From Ricinus communis (lineage: Eukaryota > Streptophyta > Magnoliopsida > Malpighiales > Euphorbiaceae): a stretch of 64,000 nt of DNA. Shown piece after piece: positions 1 through 11,758 of this stretch (positions are counted from its first letter, which is position 1; every line of letters starts with the position of its first letter). The notes beneath the pieces were generated by a model. The model was not told the origin of the DNA. It made no database searches and saw only the letters and a list, made by a program, of their open reading frames with translations. Location of the stretch: assembly GCF_019578655.1 (NCBI RefSeq), contig NC_063263.1, positions 16,367,001-16,431,000 of the forward strand, written 5' to 3'. The translations under genes and the position numbers were made by a program.

Positions 1-229
1 ACACCTTTTAGGACTTCTGAATTTTGAGTTATAACCATTTCATCGCATTAACTTGCAGAATGAAAATTATAACCATTTCATCGCATTGGCTTGCACAATG
101 AAAAGTTTGAAAACTAAGTTGACGGCTTGAAAAAGTATATTATAGAGTCTATCAGTCTGCACACAGGAAAACACTCTTGTACCATAACCAGTGAAGTAAT
201 ATATAACACAAAAAAAAAAAAAAATTTAC

Positions 230-2738
230 CTCCAAGTTAGAACCTAGAGAAGTAGTTGTTGGATCAGTGGCTATTAGTGCTTCCTCGCAGAGTTTTATGG
301 CCTTATGCACATCTTTCAAGTGACCCCACTTAGGTTGTCTAAGAAGTCCTGAAGTACATTATACACATGTGAAATCTGTCAAGTCCTTTAACAGGTGAAA
401 CTTGCCAGAATTCTTAAAATATCAAACCAAGCCATTATAGATCAGCATATCTCTTTCACATTTTTTTCCTCCATAATGAAAGAACAGCATATATCTAGCA
501 TGTCCAGTACAGTTGCAGCATCAAATTGGCAGCAAATATAAACTAAGGTGCAGCTATTGAAGATGACAGGTAGAAAGATCAGAGAACGGATACCATATTC
601 ATCAAGAGGGGCATCATAATCATAACTTGTAGAGATGAAGGGTCCACCAGTAGTCCGGCCAAAGTTAGTCCCACCATGGTACTGCAGACAAGTAACCCAA
701 TATTGAATTTAATGTCATGTTCAATACTTGAATTATAGATATATCTTCATATGAAATAGAAATTTTCATACCATATAATAGTTTTGGAAAGTTCCACTTA
801 GCTGGTAAAATCTTGCTACGGCAAATGCAAGGTCTTCAACTGGTCTGTAGGGAACAGCACCACCAAAGGATTGAAACCTAGCATTTGAAATAATTAGGAA
901 AAAAAGCATTAGTTAAAAGCTAATTAGATAACAAAATGATAGGTGAAACAAGAAATAAACTAATATGTAAGGACTACTATTATCAAACATGTAACATCAG
1001 AATTATTAAATCTTTCAGTTTGAGTACTGAGTACTGACCATCCACTCCAGTTCTCTGTCCACATTTTGGGTTTGTTTTTAGAATTTGGGGTAAATTGGTC
1101 ACAGTAGAATCCATTGCAGGTATTTATCTGCAAATTTATCCAAGCAATCAAGCAGAAAATCATATTAAGCAGGGAAGTGATGCCCCAATTAGAAGAAAAG
1201 AAAAATACACATAAGATGCTGTATCAATGATTGAACAACAACTTATGTAAAGACTCTGCAGTAGAGAAATGATGGGAACAAAAAAGGAACAATTAAGAGA
1301 ACTCACAACAGGATCAGGGGCATCCGCTTGCTGGCACATGACCCAGGGCACTCCAGTGTCCAAAGATATGGCCATGCCTGCTGCCCAATTGATATAGGTT
1401 TTAGCAGCAGGTCCAAAAGCTGAATCAATGTTTCCATACTCATTTTCAATCTGTAATTGAAGAATTAAGGATAAAAAGTCTTAGTAAAAGTAAAGAACTA
1501 ATTAAAAGAATTAATTAAAAGAATTGGAAAAAGAAATAACTGTATGCTTCTAGAAACACTTACTCCTCAACGACCTAAAAGTCAAACAGTAATAATTTAG
1601 GATTCATTTCCTAATGATGGAAGAGAACCCACTAATAGAATATCCATGATTAGTATCATCAAACATAAACATGGATTATTTACTTGCAAAACTAAACCTG
1701 TGATAAAATGATGGGTCCTCCTTGAGATGCATAAAGCTTCTCCTGCTTCATCATGTCCACAATCTTAGCCGTGAATCGCTGCATTTCAGCCTGCAACAAT
1801 GAGAGAGAACCAAAATAACTGAGTAAATGAACAATTGTTGGCAGGACACACCAATTAACAAGTTACAAGAATCAAGAAAGTTAATACAGGAAACCTTGAA
1901 TGGTTCATTATCAGTTCGAAACTTGATTCCGGGTATAAAATGCAGCCAAAGAGGAAAACCACTGCTCAGCCCCCATATGAACAACAGCAAGTTATATAAC
2001 CAATTTCAATCTAACACATCAAAATCAAGAAAGAAATTTTGAAAAATGATATAAATATATTTACCCATAATTCCATTCTGCACAAACATATGGGCCGATT
2101 CGAATATGAACATAAAGTCCAGCTTCTGCTACTAACTTCACAAATTTCACTAGGTCATATCTTCCTTCAAAATTATACTGCACCAGATGAATATTTAATT
2201 ACTGTAGTAATCAAGAAACAGAGAACCTCTGTTTTTTTTACTAAACAAAAAGATATCCTCTTCTATCAATAAATTAAAAGCAAAACAAACTGAACAAAGA
2301 AGTTCTGCTAATAAAGAAAAAAAGAATACAAAAATTAAAATCCATCTTTCATTTTCTTGAGAAACAAACAGAAGAGAAGCAGTAAAGAACCTGGTTACGA
2401 ACTGGTTCATGTCCATTCCAGAATACATAAGTCTCAATAACATCAAGACCTCCATCTTTTGATTTCTGTATAAGACCTGGCCACATCTATACCAACAACA
2501 AGTACATTATGAATAGAAATACAAACAAATTAACATTTTCATTGAAACTAAAAACATAAATAACCATTACACCTACCTCAGGAGTGCTACGAGGATAATG
2601 AATGGAACCAGAGATCAAAACTCGGCGTTTGCCATCGATCAACAGAGCTCTATGATCATAAGTCACATTAGCAGCAAACGATGTCTCTGCAAGAACAACA
2701 CTAAAAAAGAACACCACCAGAATCTCTTTCCTTCCCAT
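230..2738 (-). CDS. BGAL8: Beta-galactosidase, GH35, BGAL8-like (5' ten exons; 3' end off window)
   Basis: Secreted family-35 glycosidase expected to remove terminal beta-D-galactose from cell-wall polysaccharides in the apoplast. Exons on the minus strand: 2738-2577, 2486-2391, 2177-2065, 1961-1895, 1790-1698, 1450-1307, 1127-1039, 877-772, 681-594 and 348-230. All junctions are GT/AG and the frame stays open for 359 codons. Residues 1-22 are a signal peptide (hydrophobic [10 protein letters not shown]), and the mature protein starts near [15 protein letters not shown]. The GH35 signature [14 protein letters not shown] spans exons 5/6 with the probable acid/base Glu near 181. MWTENWSGW in exon 7 carries the probable nucleophile Glu near 250. 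[13 protein letters not shown] follows in exons 8-9. Plant family members are about 840 residues, so more than half, including any C-terminal lectin-like domain, lies left of base 1. Bases 1-229 are intron. Wording is closest to Arabidopsis BGAL8 as I remember it; the orthology is inferred. Confidence 0.93.
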
Positions 2739-5117
2739 TTCTTAATTTTCTTTTTTCCTGAAACTGTGAATTCTTTTCTTCTTTTTTTTTTTTTTTCAAT
2801 CCTCTTTGTTAGTTACTTTCTTGAAACTGTATTTAATGGTTCTTTTAGACACAGTTGCTTTTGCTTCTCTATAACAAATTGCTTTTTAACTTAGCTTTGC
2901 TTTGGTATTTGGTTTTGTGAAGAGAGTTTAAGTTATCTTAAGACTGATACGACACGCCATTAATGCTCATCTTCTTCTTATTTTTATTATTGTTTAGTTC
3001 ATTTCTTGAAGCTTAACAATGAGGTATGCTAATGAGCTGTGGTGCAGAGTGTGCGTTTTGTTTTGTTTTGTATGTTAACGCAGAAGATAAAAGGCGAAAA
3101 GGAATTTGGTGTTGCTCGAACCACCAAAATGTTTGTGTTCTTGCCACTCATTTTGTGCCATTTCTCGGGATTATGATTAAACATGTGTACGACAGACAAG
3201 ACAATGGTACTATTATTTTATCGAAGCTATTAATTTTATAATTATCATATAACTTTATTATATTCTTATGTAGGAATCTTAAAATAATGTTTAATCAATA
3301 ATATGTAATTGTTGTTAAGTGGAAACTCCAAAATTAGAAACAAGTTGGTAGTATCATTGGACAGCAACTATTACAGTTTAACATCTCTAAATTAATGCTT
3401 AATAATTAATAATTTATAACATTTAGTAAATATAATAAAATCAACCACATTTAGATATTATTTAATATATTTATCATTGAATGATAAATAAAATAAAATA
3501 TTAAAAATAATTAGCGAAATCATATTTTTAAGATAATTATTTATATCGAACTGGAATATTTTCACCTATCTTATAAACTATAAAATGAATGAAATTTAAA
3601 ATCATGACAATTTACAAATAAATTACTATGCAACATATTCTCTTAATTTGAAGAGATTAATTACAGTTATTAATAAACCAAAATTCAAATTTATTTATCA
3701 ATAAAATTAACTTTTAAAATTTGTTTCATGAAAGTAAATATTATACAAATAAGTATAATTAGGCTTGGATATATAGTTCTAACGAGATTATGAAAGCAAG
3801 TGAAATCTTGGAATTTAGATCATGAAGTTTTCTTATTTCTTTTCTGAAAGTAGACAATGAATTTTAATGTGAAAAAGAAAATGTATTTTGTGATGTAAGA
3901 AAATGAGACCAAACCTCAACTTTCAAATAGAGTGTGGTGAAAGATTGTTGGTTTTGAACATGGGTACTTCTAGGACATAATTATTTCTTTCTCTTGCAAA
4001 AGAAATGAAAAAGGTTTATACTTCCTTTATATAAAAAGAATACTAAGAAGTTCAAACAATTGATTAGGAGTTAATTGCATGATGATAGAAGGAAATTTGA
4101 GTAAGAGTAATAAGGGTGTGGATGTGATTCTCAGCTTGAACTCTAATCTTAGTAGGAATCAAATCCTAAACAAGGATGTCCATAGGACAAGAAAGAAAAG
4201 AAAGAAAGGTGCAAGTTATTGTAAGTGTAGACAAGAAGCATAGTTATGGCTCATGATTGGTGCAACTTCTTTTTGTTAGTCAATGATGAACCCCATGATC
4301 AAATTGCAATAATTCTTGTTTACTTTCACTTTGTTTATGTGGATTTTCAAAAATCTCAGAATATATAAAAATATTTTTATATTTTAGTATCGAGTAATTA
4401 ATATATATTTAATTATTTAAAATTAATAAATATATAATATCTATTTATATTATTTTAGTGTATAAATAGAAAAAAATACATTTGGAATGTCCAATTTCTT
4501 TAATTTTTTTATTATTGTAATGCTAAATAGTTATTAAAAAATAAATTAATTTCAATTAATAAGTGGATTACTGTTTATTTTTGCCTAAGATCTAAATAAT
4601 TAGACAAGAATATAAGAAACATGTCCTTTTTTCTTTAAATACCAATTATTAATATTAGCAATCAGAAAAATAAACTTAACATAGAAACTTAATTGGATAA
4701 GTTTTTATATTCTATAACAAGCTTAGATTTAATCATTGGACTATCCTGAAGTAACAAAATAGACAGTTTAGGAAGTAATATGTCACTGAACGTTTTCTTC
4801 ATACATTCACATATTAATCAAAAGATAATTAAATATGACAATAATTATTTCCATTGAGGGAAATATATAAATGAAAATAACTTGATATTATAACCCAAAA
4901 AAACAATTTAAAAGAACAACTATTAATATAATTTAATACCTTAATAATTAATAACCTTTGAAAACTAATACAATTTCAGGAAATCAACTGTTATAGACAT
5001 ATAACAATTAATTCAAACTATAAGAAAAAGAATTATTAAGATCACATTAGCATATTCCTTTCCGGTTGTTTGAATTATATCTTGGAGGCGTCGGTGAGGA
5101 AGCAAGAAGAGGCCATG
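2739..5117. other. Intergenic, upstream region of the beta-galactosidase
   Basis: No gene recognised. The first 150 bases would hold the 5' leader of the minus-strand beta-galactosidase; a long T-run at 2783-2796 makes that leader purine-rich. The remainder is AT-rich with many short A/T runs. Short open frames here have no recognisable domain and no splice partners. Confidence 0.5.
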
Positions 5118-5590
5118 TGCTCACTAATTCCACAATCACCTACCTTTGGAATTTGCCCCCACCAAGGACCAGTGTGTAACAGTGACATGCATCCATCCCT
5201 AGCAAATTATTGTCCAACCTGCTCCATTTTCTACCAATTCCAATTAACAATCACAATGCATCTAGATTTAGATCTAGAAGTGACCCTCCAGCAGCAAGGA
5301 CTTAAACATTATTTATTAATAGATTTTAGGTTTAGTTCTTGCTAAATGGGATCAGAATTTTAATATATGTCATACTTAACATTTAGATGATAAAAGAAAA
5401 AAAAACTATTTTTAAATAGGTAAATTCAACGAGTTTAGCTAATATTCGACAGAAATTTAATAGTTTTTCAGCTGCCATATCTATTATTATCATTTAAAGT
5501 GTATCAGTTGAACATTGACTATTTAAATTAAAATGAAAATGGTCTAACTTTTTTCCTTTCTTTTTGCTAGTGATGTTGAATTACCCGGAA
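5118..5590. repeat. Intergenic tract sharing blocks with 37183-37460
   Basis: The 22 bases from 5118 match 37183 onward, followed by a partly conserved 'gcccccacca/gcccccacta' block. A second shared block, 'tagtgatgttgaatt', lies at about 5569 and about 37440, in the same order and orientation. The stretches between are diverged. I read this as an old duplicated intergenic segment; an open frame at 5070-5345 looks like chance. Confidence 0.55.
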
Positions 5591-5729
5591 TGAACATAAA
5601 TTGGTCATGAATTGATTTAATGAACAAAATGTACAGATGTATTGCTTGAAAGGAGGAGAAAAGGGAAGGAAAAGAAAGAAAAAAAGATCCTTAAACGAGT
5701 GTAATGATTAGTTGCAGTATCAGATTCAC

Positions 5730-5940
5730 GAGCCATTGGACAGACCCTTGAATGTAATAAACTCCAAAACCAAAAAGAAAAGAAAAAGAAAGAAGGGTAA
5801 ATGTCACACAGAAGGTTTCGTACGTAGAGATCAGTATTAGGATGGTGTCCTTATCATTTTCTTCTTAAAAAACCAAAAAAGGAGAAGAAGAAACTAATAA
5901 TTATCTGATTCAATTACATGAGATGCTGAGTTCATAAAAT
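5730..5940. repeat. Intergenic tract similar to 48745-48930
   Basis: Shared landmarks in order: a 'gaacc/gagccatttga'-like block, 'ccttggatgt/cccttgaatgt', a 'cttatcattttcttctt' versus 'cttgtcatttgcttctt' block followed by A-runs, and 'attacatgagatgctgagtt' versus 'attacataagatgctaagtt' ending at 'cataaaa'. The partner lies between RLK2 and RLK3. Confidence 0.6.
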
Positions 5941-5950
5941 TGGCATGTTC

Positions 5951-6435
5951 TTCAGTCTTGCTTTTGTCTTGGCTGTAAGCCATTTGAGTGAAGTGGTTAG
6001 GTTCATCATCCAATTTGTGGAATTTCTCCAATCCAAACACATTGGCAATGCCACCCTTCTGAATTTAAGATTTTGGGGTTTTGCATACATGTGATCCTTT
6101 GTTGTTGTTTTGCGGATTCCCTTATTCACCTTATTTTTTCTCTCCCTTCCTTCCTTTTCCTCCTCACGGGGCTAAACAAATTAAAAGATTGAAAGCAGTT
6201 TGAAAAAACAGAAATAATAAAAAATATAAAAACTATTTAAAATAGGGGTCGACACCATTGTCAATATGGGTTCTGTATATATAAGTAAAAAGGAGAAGTA
6301 AAAAAAAAAAAATCTGTAGTTTTGTAACTTAACAATTTTCAATATGTAATTTTTTAAAATAAAAATAGATATATAGTTAAAAATTATAATAAAAAGAAAT
6401 ATTTTATCATTAAAATAATAATAATTTATAAGAAT
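5951..6435. other. Intergenic, no gene seen
   Basis: AT-rich sequence with purine-rich patches. The minus-strand open frame at 5932-6129 has no recognisable domain and overlaps the end of a duplicated tract. Confidence 0.4.
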
Positions 6436-6676
6436 ACGGTCATTTTTATTTTAATTGGTTATCATTATTATATTACATGTATTTGTTAATATGAATTTAG
6501 AGTTTGACAACTTAAAACGTTGTTATTTGATTATTAAATCGATCTCATCATATCAATGATTTCTTAAACTGTAATTTAGTAATCAAATAATAAAATTATG
6601 AGTTATTAAACTCTAAACTCATATTATCAAATATTAATAATATAATAATGATGACTAATCAGAGTGAAGATAACTA
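6436..6676. repeat. MITE-like hairpin, arms of about 100 bp
   Basis: The left arm (about 6436-6539) is the imperfect reverse complement of the right arm (about 6574-6676), with a loop of about 34 bases. Matching landmarks are 'tttagagttt' on the left against 'aaactctaaa' on the right, and 'tcattattatatta' against 'taatataataatga'. Weaker complementarity continues some 40 bases outward on each side. I could not fix target-site duplications. Confidence 0.6.
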
Positions 6677-6736
6677 CTGCGAATCACTAATTTTTAATAA
6701 TGAGATAACCTTTTTTTATCATGAGTTATAAAAACC

Positions 6737-8875
6737 AGTATAATCACATGATATTATTTTATACTTATTTTCAAATAAAATTTAAAATATCAAAGCTGTC
6801 AATCAAGCCTAATTTAATTAATTAATTCTATTCGAGAGAGAATCTGAAATCTGAAATCATTGTAGTGATGATAAACATGAGGCAATGAATTTAACAATTT
6901 GATTAAGAGGCATATTGTAGTTGAGAAGTGCCCAACAATTTAGAGGATTCATTTACATCATGTTTGGGGCAGAATCTTGTTTATCATGGTCACAAAACAT
7001 GAATTCAAATTCTTGCAAAGGAGAAAGACTCATTGCATATTGCTATCCAAATCAGCTGTATTAAAAGTTATTATCTATCTACAATATTAAAATCTCTTCA
7101 AAGCCATGAAGATTCTTGTAAGTACTCAGCACTGCAATTCATCATTCTTAAAAAAATATCAAAAAAATAAAAAAAAATAAAAAGAAAGAAGTTTTGGAAG
7201 CATTGGTATGTTAATGTTATGTCCATGGAATTTAGAGGAAGTGGAAACCTTAACACTTTCGCAAGCTTCCACTATTATCTAAAGTGACTTTCAATACTAA
7301 AATCTGAACACGAGACAAATTCGACCCTAAACGCACACATCAATTGACCTTTAGTGCTACAAGTTTGGTTTTGGACAGGCGGTGCTCCCACAGACAAATG
7401 TGGTCCTAAAAGAAAAGATTTCCACTGCTCCACTTAATAATGGAAAGAAAAACAAGTCCAACAACTCTACGCCATTGTAATCAAAGATTTCCTTGTTTAA
7501 ACCATTTGATTGACCATTAATTACTTCTTTAATTTGAGATTTTGTTTGATTACTAGAAGTTTAAAACCCTTTTCAAGGAAGTTAATTTTACTTGCAAAGC
7601 TTCACATACAGATGGCTTTCTATTAATAATTGCACAGTATATGAGTTACTTATAGAGTGCTCACCTAATTTTTAAGTAATTAGTAAACTGAGAGAGGAAG
7701 AAACTGTAATGAGTAAATTACTTAATTACAGCAGTTTCAGTGCATGTCCGGTGAGGAACTTAGAATTATACCAAAAATACAACTAAAATAAATCGTACAA
7801 CTATCAGCATCACCGCTCAAAAAGAATAATTAATATAGTTAAATATAATATATATATATACAAAGCACTATTTTAAGGGTTTTAAAGTAATTATGAGGTG
7901 ATCTATGCATAGCCATTCCAGGTCCACGCATATTGAAGATAATTATTATAAAATTGATAGAACCTAAAATAGATGAAACACTAGGTAGATGATTTGGTCG
8001 TGCAGATATATGGCCTTATCCGCAACGTTGGAGTTAATAACAAAATATGTCTTTGTTCCAACCACTGTGTAAGCTTCATACAGAGAATAGGCTGGTTCAC
8101 TTGAAGAGAATTTTTTCTATGATCAGATCCAATCATGTTGTACATGAACAGACCCGTAAAAACTCAGTAATTTTAAAACATAAATTTAAAATTTTAATTA
8201 AAATATAATTGTTTTTTTTTTTAACATTTGGGACAGCATGGATGGTACCACCTGTATGACAGAGTGGTGGTGATGTAAGATTTGAAAGTTTTTGGTGATG
8301 ATTGAGATGTAATTACTGTAATATCTGAACTAGGAGGGTTTGAGATTAAAGAACTGCTTGCTGAAGGATATTTTAGGCTTAGCATCTCTTTTGTATCTTG
8401 GGCGTTTAGGATTTGTAATCCAATTAAATAGTTCGGTCCAGTATAATTATTTAAATTTCAATCCCTTTAAAATGAAAAATTGGAGCGTACTAAATAAAAA
8501 ATAGCATCGGACTTAATTGAATCAATAATAATTTGGTATGAATCAATGCTATTTTGGTTCTTATACATTTACCGTTATAATTATTATTATGTATTAAATT
8601 TTTAAAATTTCTTGATAACCATTAATTAACACCAGCATCTCTACAATGTCTTGTAAATAATCATACAAAACAAAATTTATTAATAAAGTCCATTTTTCCA
8701 ATGATATTTATTAGATCATATGAAGTTTCGTTTTTCCAATAAAGTCCATTCAGATTTTTATGTTCAAAGTCTAAGCATGTTTTGTTTTAAAGTCATTTAG
8801 CTCAATTTAAACTTGATTTGTTAATAGTTAAATTTATTATATTAAATGAGGTAAATTTAAATTAGAATCGTTAAA

Positions 8876-8909
<34 letters not shown>

Positions 8910-9009
8910 ATAATATTATACTTATTAATCATTACATATATATAACTATATATGCTATATGATATTATATATAATTTTAGATTTGAGGATAAAATTAATT
9001 TAAATTCGA
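6737..9009. other. Intergenic, no gene seen
   Basis: AT-rich, no coding region recognised. It contains an A-rich patch near 7150-7190, short (TA)n near 7848-7859 and an ATT trinucleotide run at about 8880-8908. Confidence 0.45.
8880..8908. repeat. (ATT)n microsatellite
   Basis: Uninterrupted ATT trinucleotide run of about nine to ten units. Confidence 0.85.
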
Positions 9010-9029
9010 ACTTGAGTCATTAAATAAAT

Positions 9030-9240
9030 CTATAGACGAGCTCATAAACGAGAATGTTTATGAGTCAGATCACGAACCTAATAGCGAGCTCCTTAAACCA
9101 ATTAAGCTCGAACTCCAGCTTCTAAGCAGGCTCGCGAGCTAACGAACTAAGCTCTGTTATACTTGAGTTCGGTTCAATAAAGTTATTGAGCTTTGAAATT
9201 GAGCTCAAGCTTTACTTGATTGATTCATCGAACAATTTCA
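9030..9240. repeat. GAGCTC/GCTCGA-rich dispersed-type repeat
   Basis: A GC-richer island rich in gagctc, ctcgcgagc, aagctcgaac and gagctcaagc words, several of them palindromic. Similar blocks are common in plant non-autonomous elements. No termini or target duplication were identified, so the element class is unknown. Confidence 0.35.
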
Positions 9241-10312
9241 AATGAATTTTTTATTAATTGAATTATGAATGGCTAAGAAAACCCTAATTATAAGAATGGA
9301 TTTTGAATGGCTAAAGATCTGCTTCTTGAACTTAGAGTTAAATGAGTAAATTTTTTAGATTTTAAACTTTCTTACTAATTCACTTACTAACTTATTAAAA
9401 ATGGTCATCATCCCAATCAATTATTGAATTAACAAAAAAATTCAATTTCGTCTTTAAGTTTTACACTAATGTCAAATTGCATAAAAACACATCTTTTTAA
9501 AGTTAGTAAAACTATTTAATTTTAATATAATTTAATCTTAATATAAAATAATACTCTTATTAAAATCTTAATTAAATAACATTATCATAATTATTTAAGA
9601 TTGTTAATTTTATAAAATTAAATTATTAATAATATCTAAATTTAGTTTTTTAAGAAAAATAATGATTTAATATTTTTTTATTTTTAACTTGATTCAAATC
9701 TTAATCCAATGAGCACGCTAGAATTAAAATAATAGGTCTTTGATTCAACTATATATATATATATATATACCAAAACTTATTTGAAATATTTTTATTATAA
9801 TTTTGAAATTCATTATTTATATGGTTTGTATATTGCTAATTACTTTTATAGATATAATAATTATCACAATATATTATTATTAATTATTAATATCATATGA
9901 CTAGTAATTATTAATTTATATTAGATATTAAGATCAGAATATGTACTGTCAAATAATTTTATTGATAATTAGTATAGTTGAAGAACCAAATCGAATTTTT
10001 TTTGAATTAAATACTTTAATTGATTGAAGTGAATTGGCCACTTTTAATAATAATTCAAATAAATTAGTCAAAAAATTAAAATATGAATAAATTGCTTATT
10101 AACTCTAAATTTGGAGTCACAATTAATTCTTTAGCCAATTTCATAATTCAAGGAGATGAAATTTGTAGGTGGATTGTGAATGGAAAAAGGTGCATTTTTT
10201 CCTTTAAATGTAGTTTGCTAGAATCATATCTACTTTGTGAGCAAATAAGCTATTAAAATTTTTAAATTTTTTAATCCAAGCGCTTTAATTAACAGAAAAA
10301 CTAACGGTGTTA
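9241..10312. other. Intergenic, no gene seen
   Basis: AT-rich DNA with a short (AT)n at about 9751-9770. No coding region or RNA gene recognised. Confidence 0.4.
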
Positions 10313-10313
10313 A

Positions 10314-10489
10314 GTGTTGAATTTGATCCTTTAATTCATTCTATCTCATTTCAATTATCTGGGTCTCTTTCAACCGTAGTATATTTCATTAATATTTCTA
10401 TAGACTATTGGATTTTAGCAATAACTTTTGGTATTAAATATGATCCTCTAATTCATCCTATCTCATTTCAGTTACCTCGGTCTCACTTT
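10314..10489. repeat. Two-copy tandem repeat, spacing about 117 bp
   Basis: A block of about 57-60 bases at 10314-10370 recurs at 10430-10489 with scattered substitutions. Both contain 'tctcatttca' and a following 'ggtctc'. The open frame across both copies at 10307-10519 is a by-product of the duplication, not a recognised gene. Confidence 0.6.
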
Positions 10490-10537
10490 ATCTCTTATAC
10501 TTTTCTCAATAAAATTTAGGAGCAAATATACTCGGGT

Positions 10538-10651
10538 CCATATCTTATTCGTCTTGCTGATGTATGTGGGCTTGATCTTGGCCAGGCTGCAATGACAAAG
10601 ATTGTTAAAAATGCTAGGAAGTACCCAGTTGATGATCAGTCATCAACTTGA
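10538..10651 (+). pseudogene. Fragment of MazG/dCTP-pyrophosphatase-type gene, C-terminal 37 codons
   Basis: The frame reads PYLIRLADVCGLDLGQAAMT, then KIVKNARKYPVDDQ, and stops at TGA 10649-10651. This resembles the C-terminal helix region of plant NTP pyrophosphohydrolases of the MazG superfamily (dCTP pyrophosphatase 1-like), which clear non-canonical dNTPs. Families I know have an LADVCGLDLG-like stretch followed by KIxxNAxKYP. The active-site half with its acidic metal ligands is absent, and the sequence just upstream does not fit the family. I take it as an isolated last exon or gene fragment; expression is unlikely. Confidence 0.55.
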
Positions 10652-11449
10652 TCCACCTATTACAAGTACAACTATGAATTGAATTGAATTGTTTTGCAGC
10701 CTCTTTATAGACAACAAGTTCTTTTTATTCCCTGTCTTGATGTTTTGTAATTCTAATCAAGATTTAGTTGAGTTCTGCTAGTTCACTCGCTCAACTAATA
10801 TCATAAGATAAAAAGTATATAAGTTAAATATTAAAAAAAATACAAGACTATAAATAAATAAATAAAAATTCACATGTGAATCTAAAAAGCTTAAATTTTC
10901 ATTGGATTTGGATCAATTTTTTTATCAAGTTTTATTGGTTTTTGTAATTATAATTTTTAATTGAGATATAAATTGAGCAGCAAAAGCATCACTTTTGAAA
11001 GTGAAAATTTTCAAATTTACATCATTTCTTACGAACTAAAAATTCTAAATAAAAAACATTATATATATATATATATATATTTAAAATTATTGTTAATATA
11101 GATATTCGTATCTAGCTAATACATAGAAAAATCACTAAATTGATTTTTTATTTTATTTTTAATATAGTAGCTAGGAAGTTCCAATCACTAAAAAGGCAAC
11201 GCAAAGTGGAAGGCATCTCTTATCCAAGAAGATGGACATGGTGAGGTTACTTAAAGGCAACGCAAAGTTGTATTTTTGTATCCATATGGAGGAAGAATGT
11301 TTCGAGTTCTTTCACAGTAAGTTGCTGCAAGATATTAGATATAACGACAAATAGGAACAGCCAGCTGCTCTTCTTTCTTACTGGGCCAATAATTTCAAGA
11401 TTACAAATAGAATTCCATATCAATTAATTAATATTGGTTCAACTGCTAA

Positions 11450-11758
11450 AACTTCCTAATAATTCCGGATGAAGCTCAATCTCTAGAAGAAATAGCGAGG
11501 CTTAATCACCAGGTACATGTTTTTGTTCCTATTTATATATATCTACATACATACGTATGAGGATGTTTATTCTTCTGAGTTCTTAAACAAGTTCTTAAAA
11601 ACCCTAGCTATGCTTTGAATTATATTTGAAATCCCACACCTTTTAATGGTAATACTACAGGCCAAATACTCCACATCACTTGGCTATTGTTGCCCAATAT
11701 GTAACTCGAGTTGCAACTTGATCATGACAGGATTTCATCAGTGCAAATTGGCTTCCAG
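11450..11758 (+). pseudogene. Unrecognised spliced remnant with a Cys-rich segment
   Basis: Two short open segments join in frame across consensus splice sites. 11450-11512 ends in PDEAQSLEEIARLNHQ with donor CAG|GTACAT. 11661-11758 follows acceptor TACAG and reads AKYSTSLGYCCPICNSSC and onward, ending at another plausible donor (CCAG|GTTGTG). CPIC with further Cys residues could bind zinc. I do not recognise the family. It might be two exons of a decayed gene, an unannotated small gene, or chance; no start codon or downstream exon was found. Confidence 0.25.
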
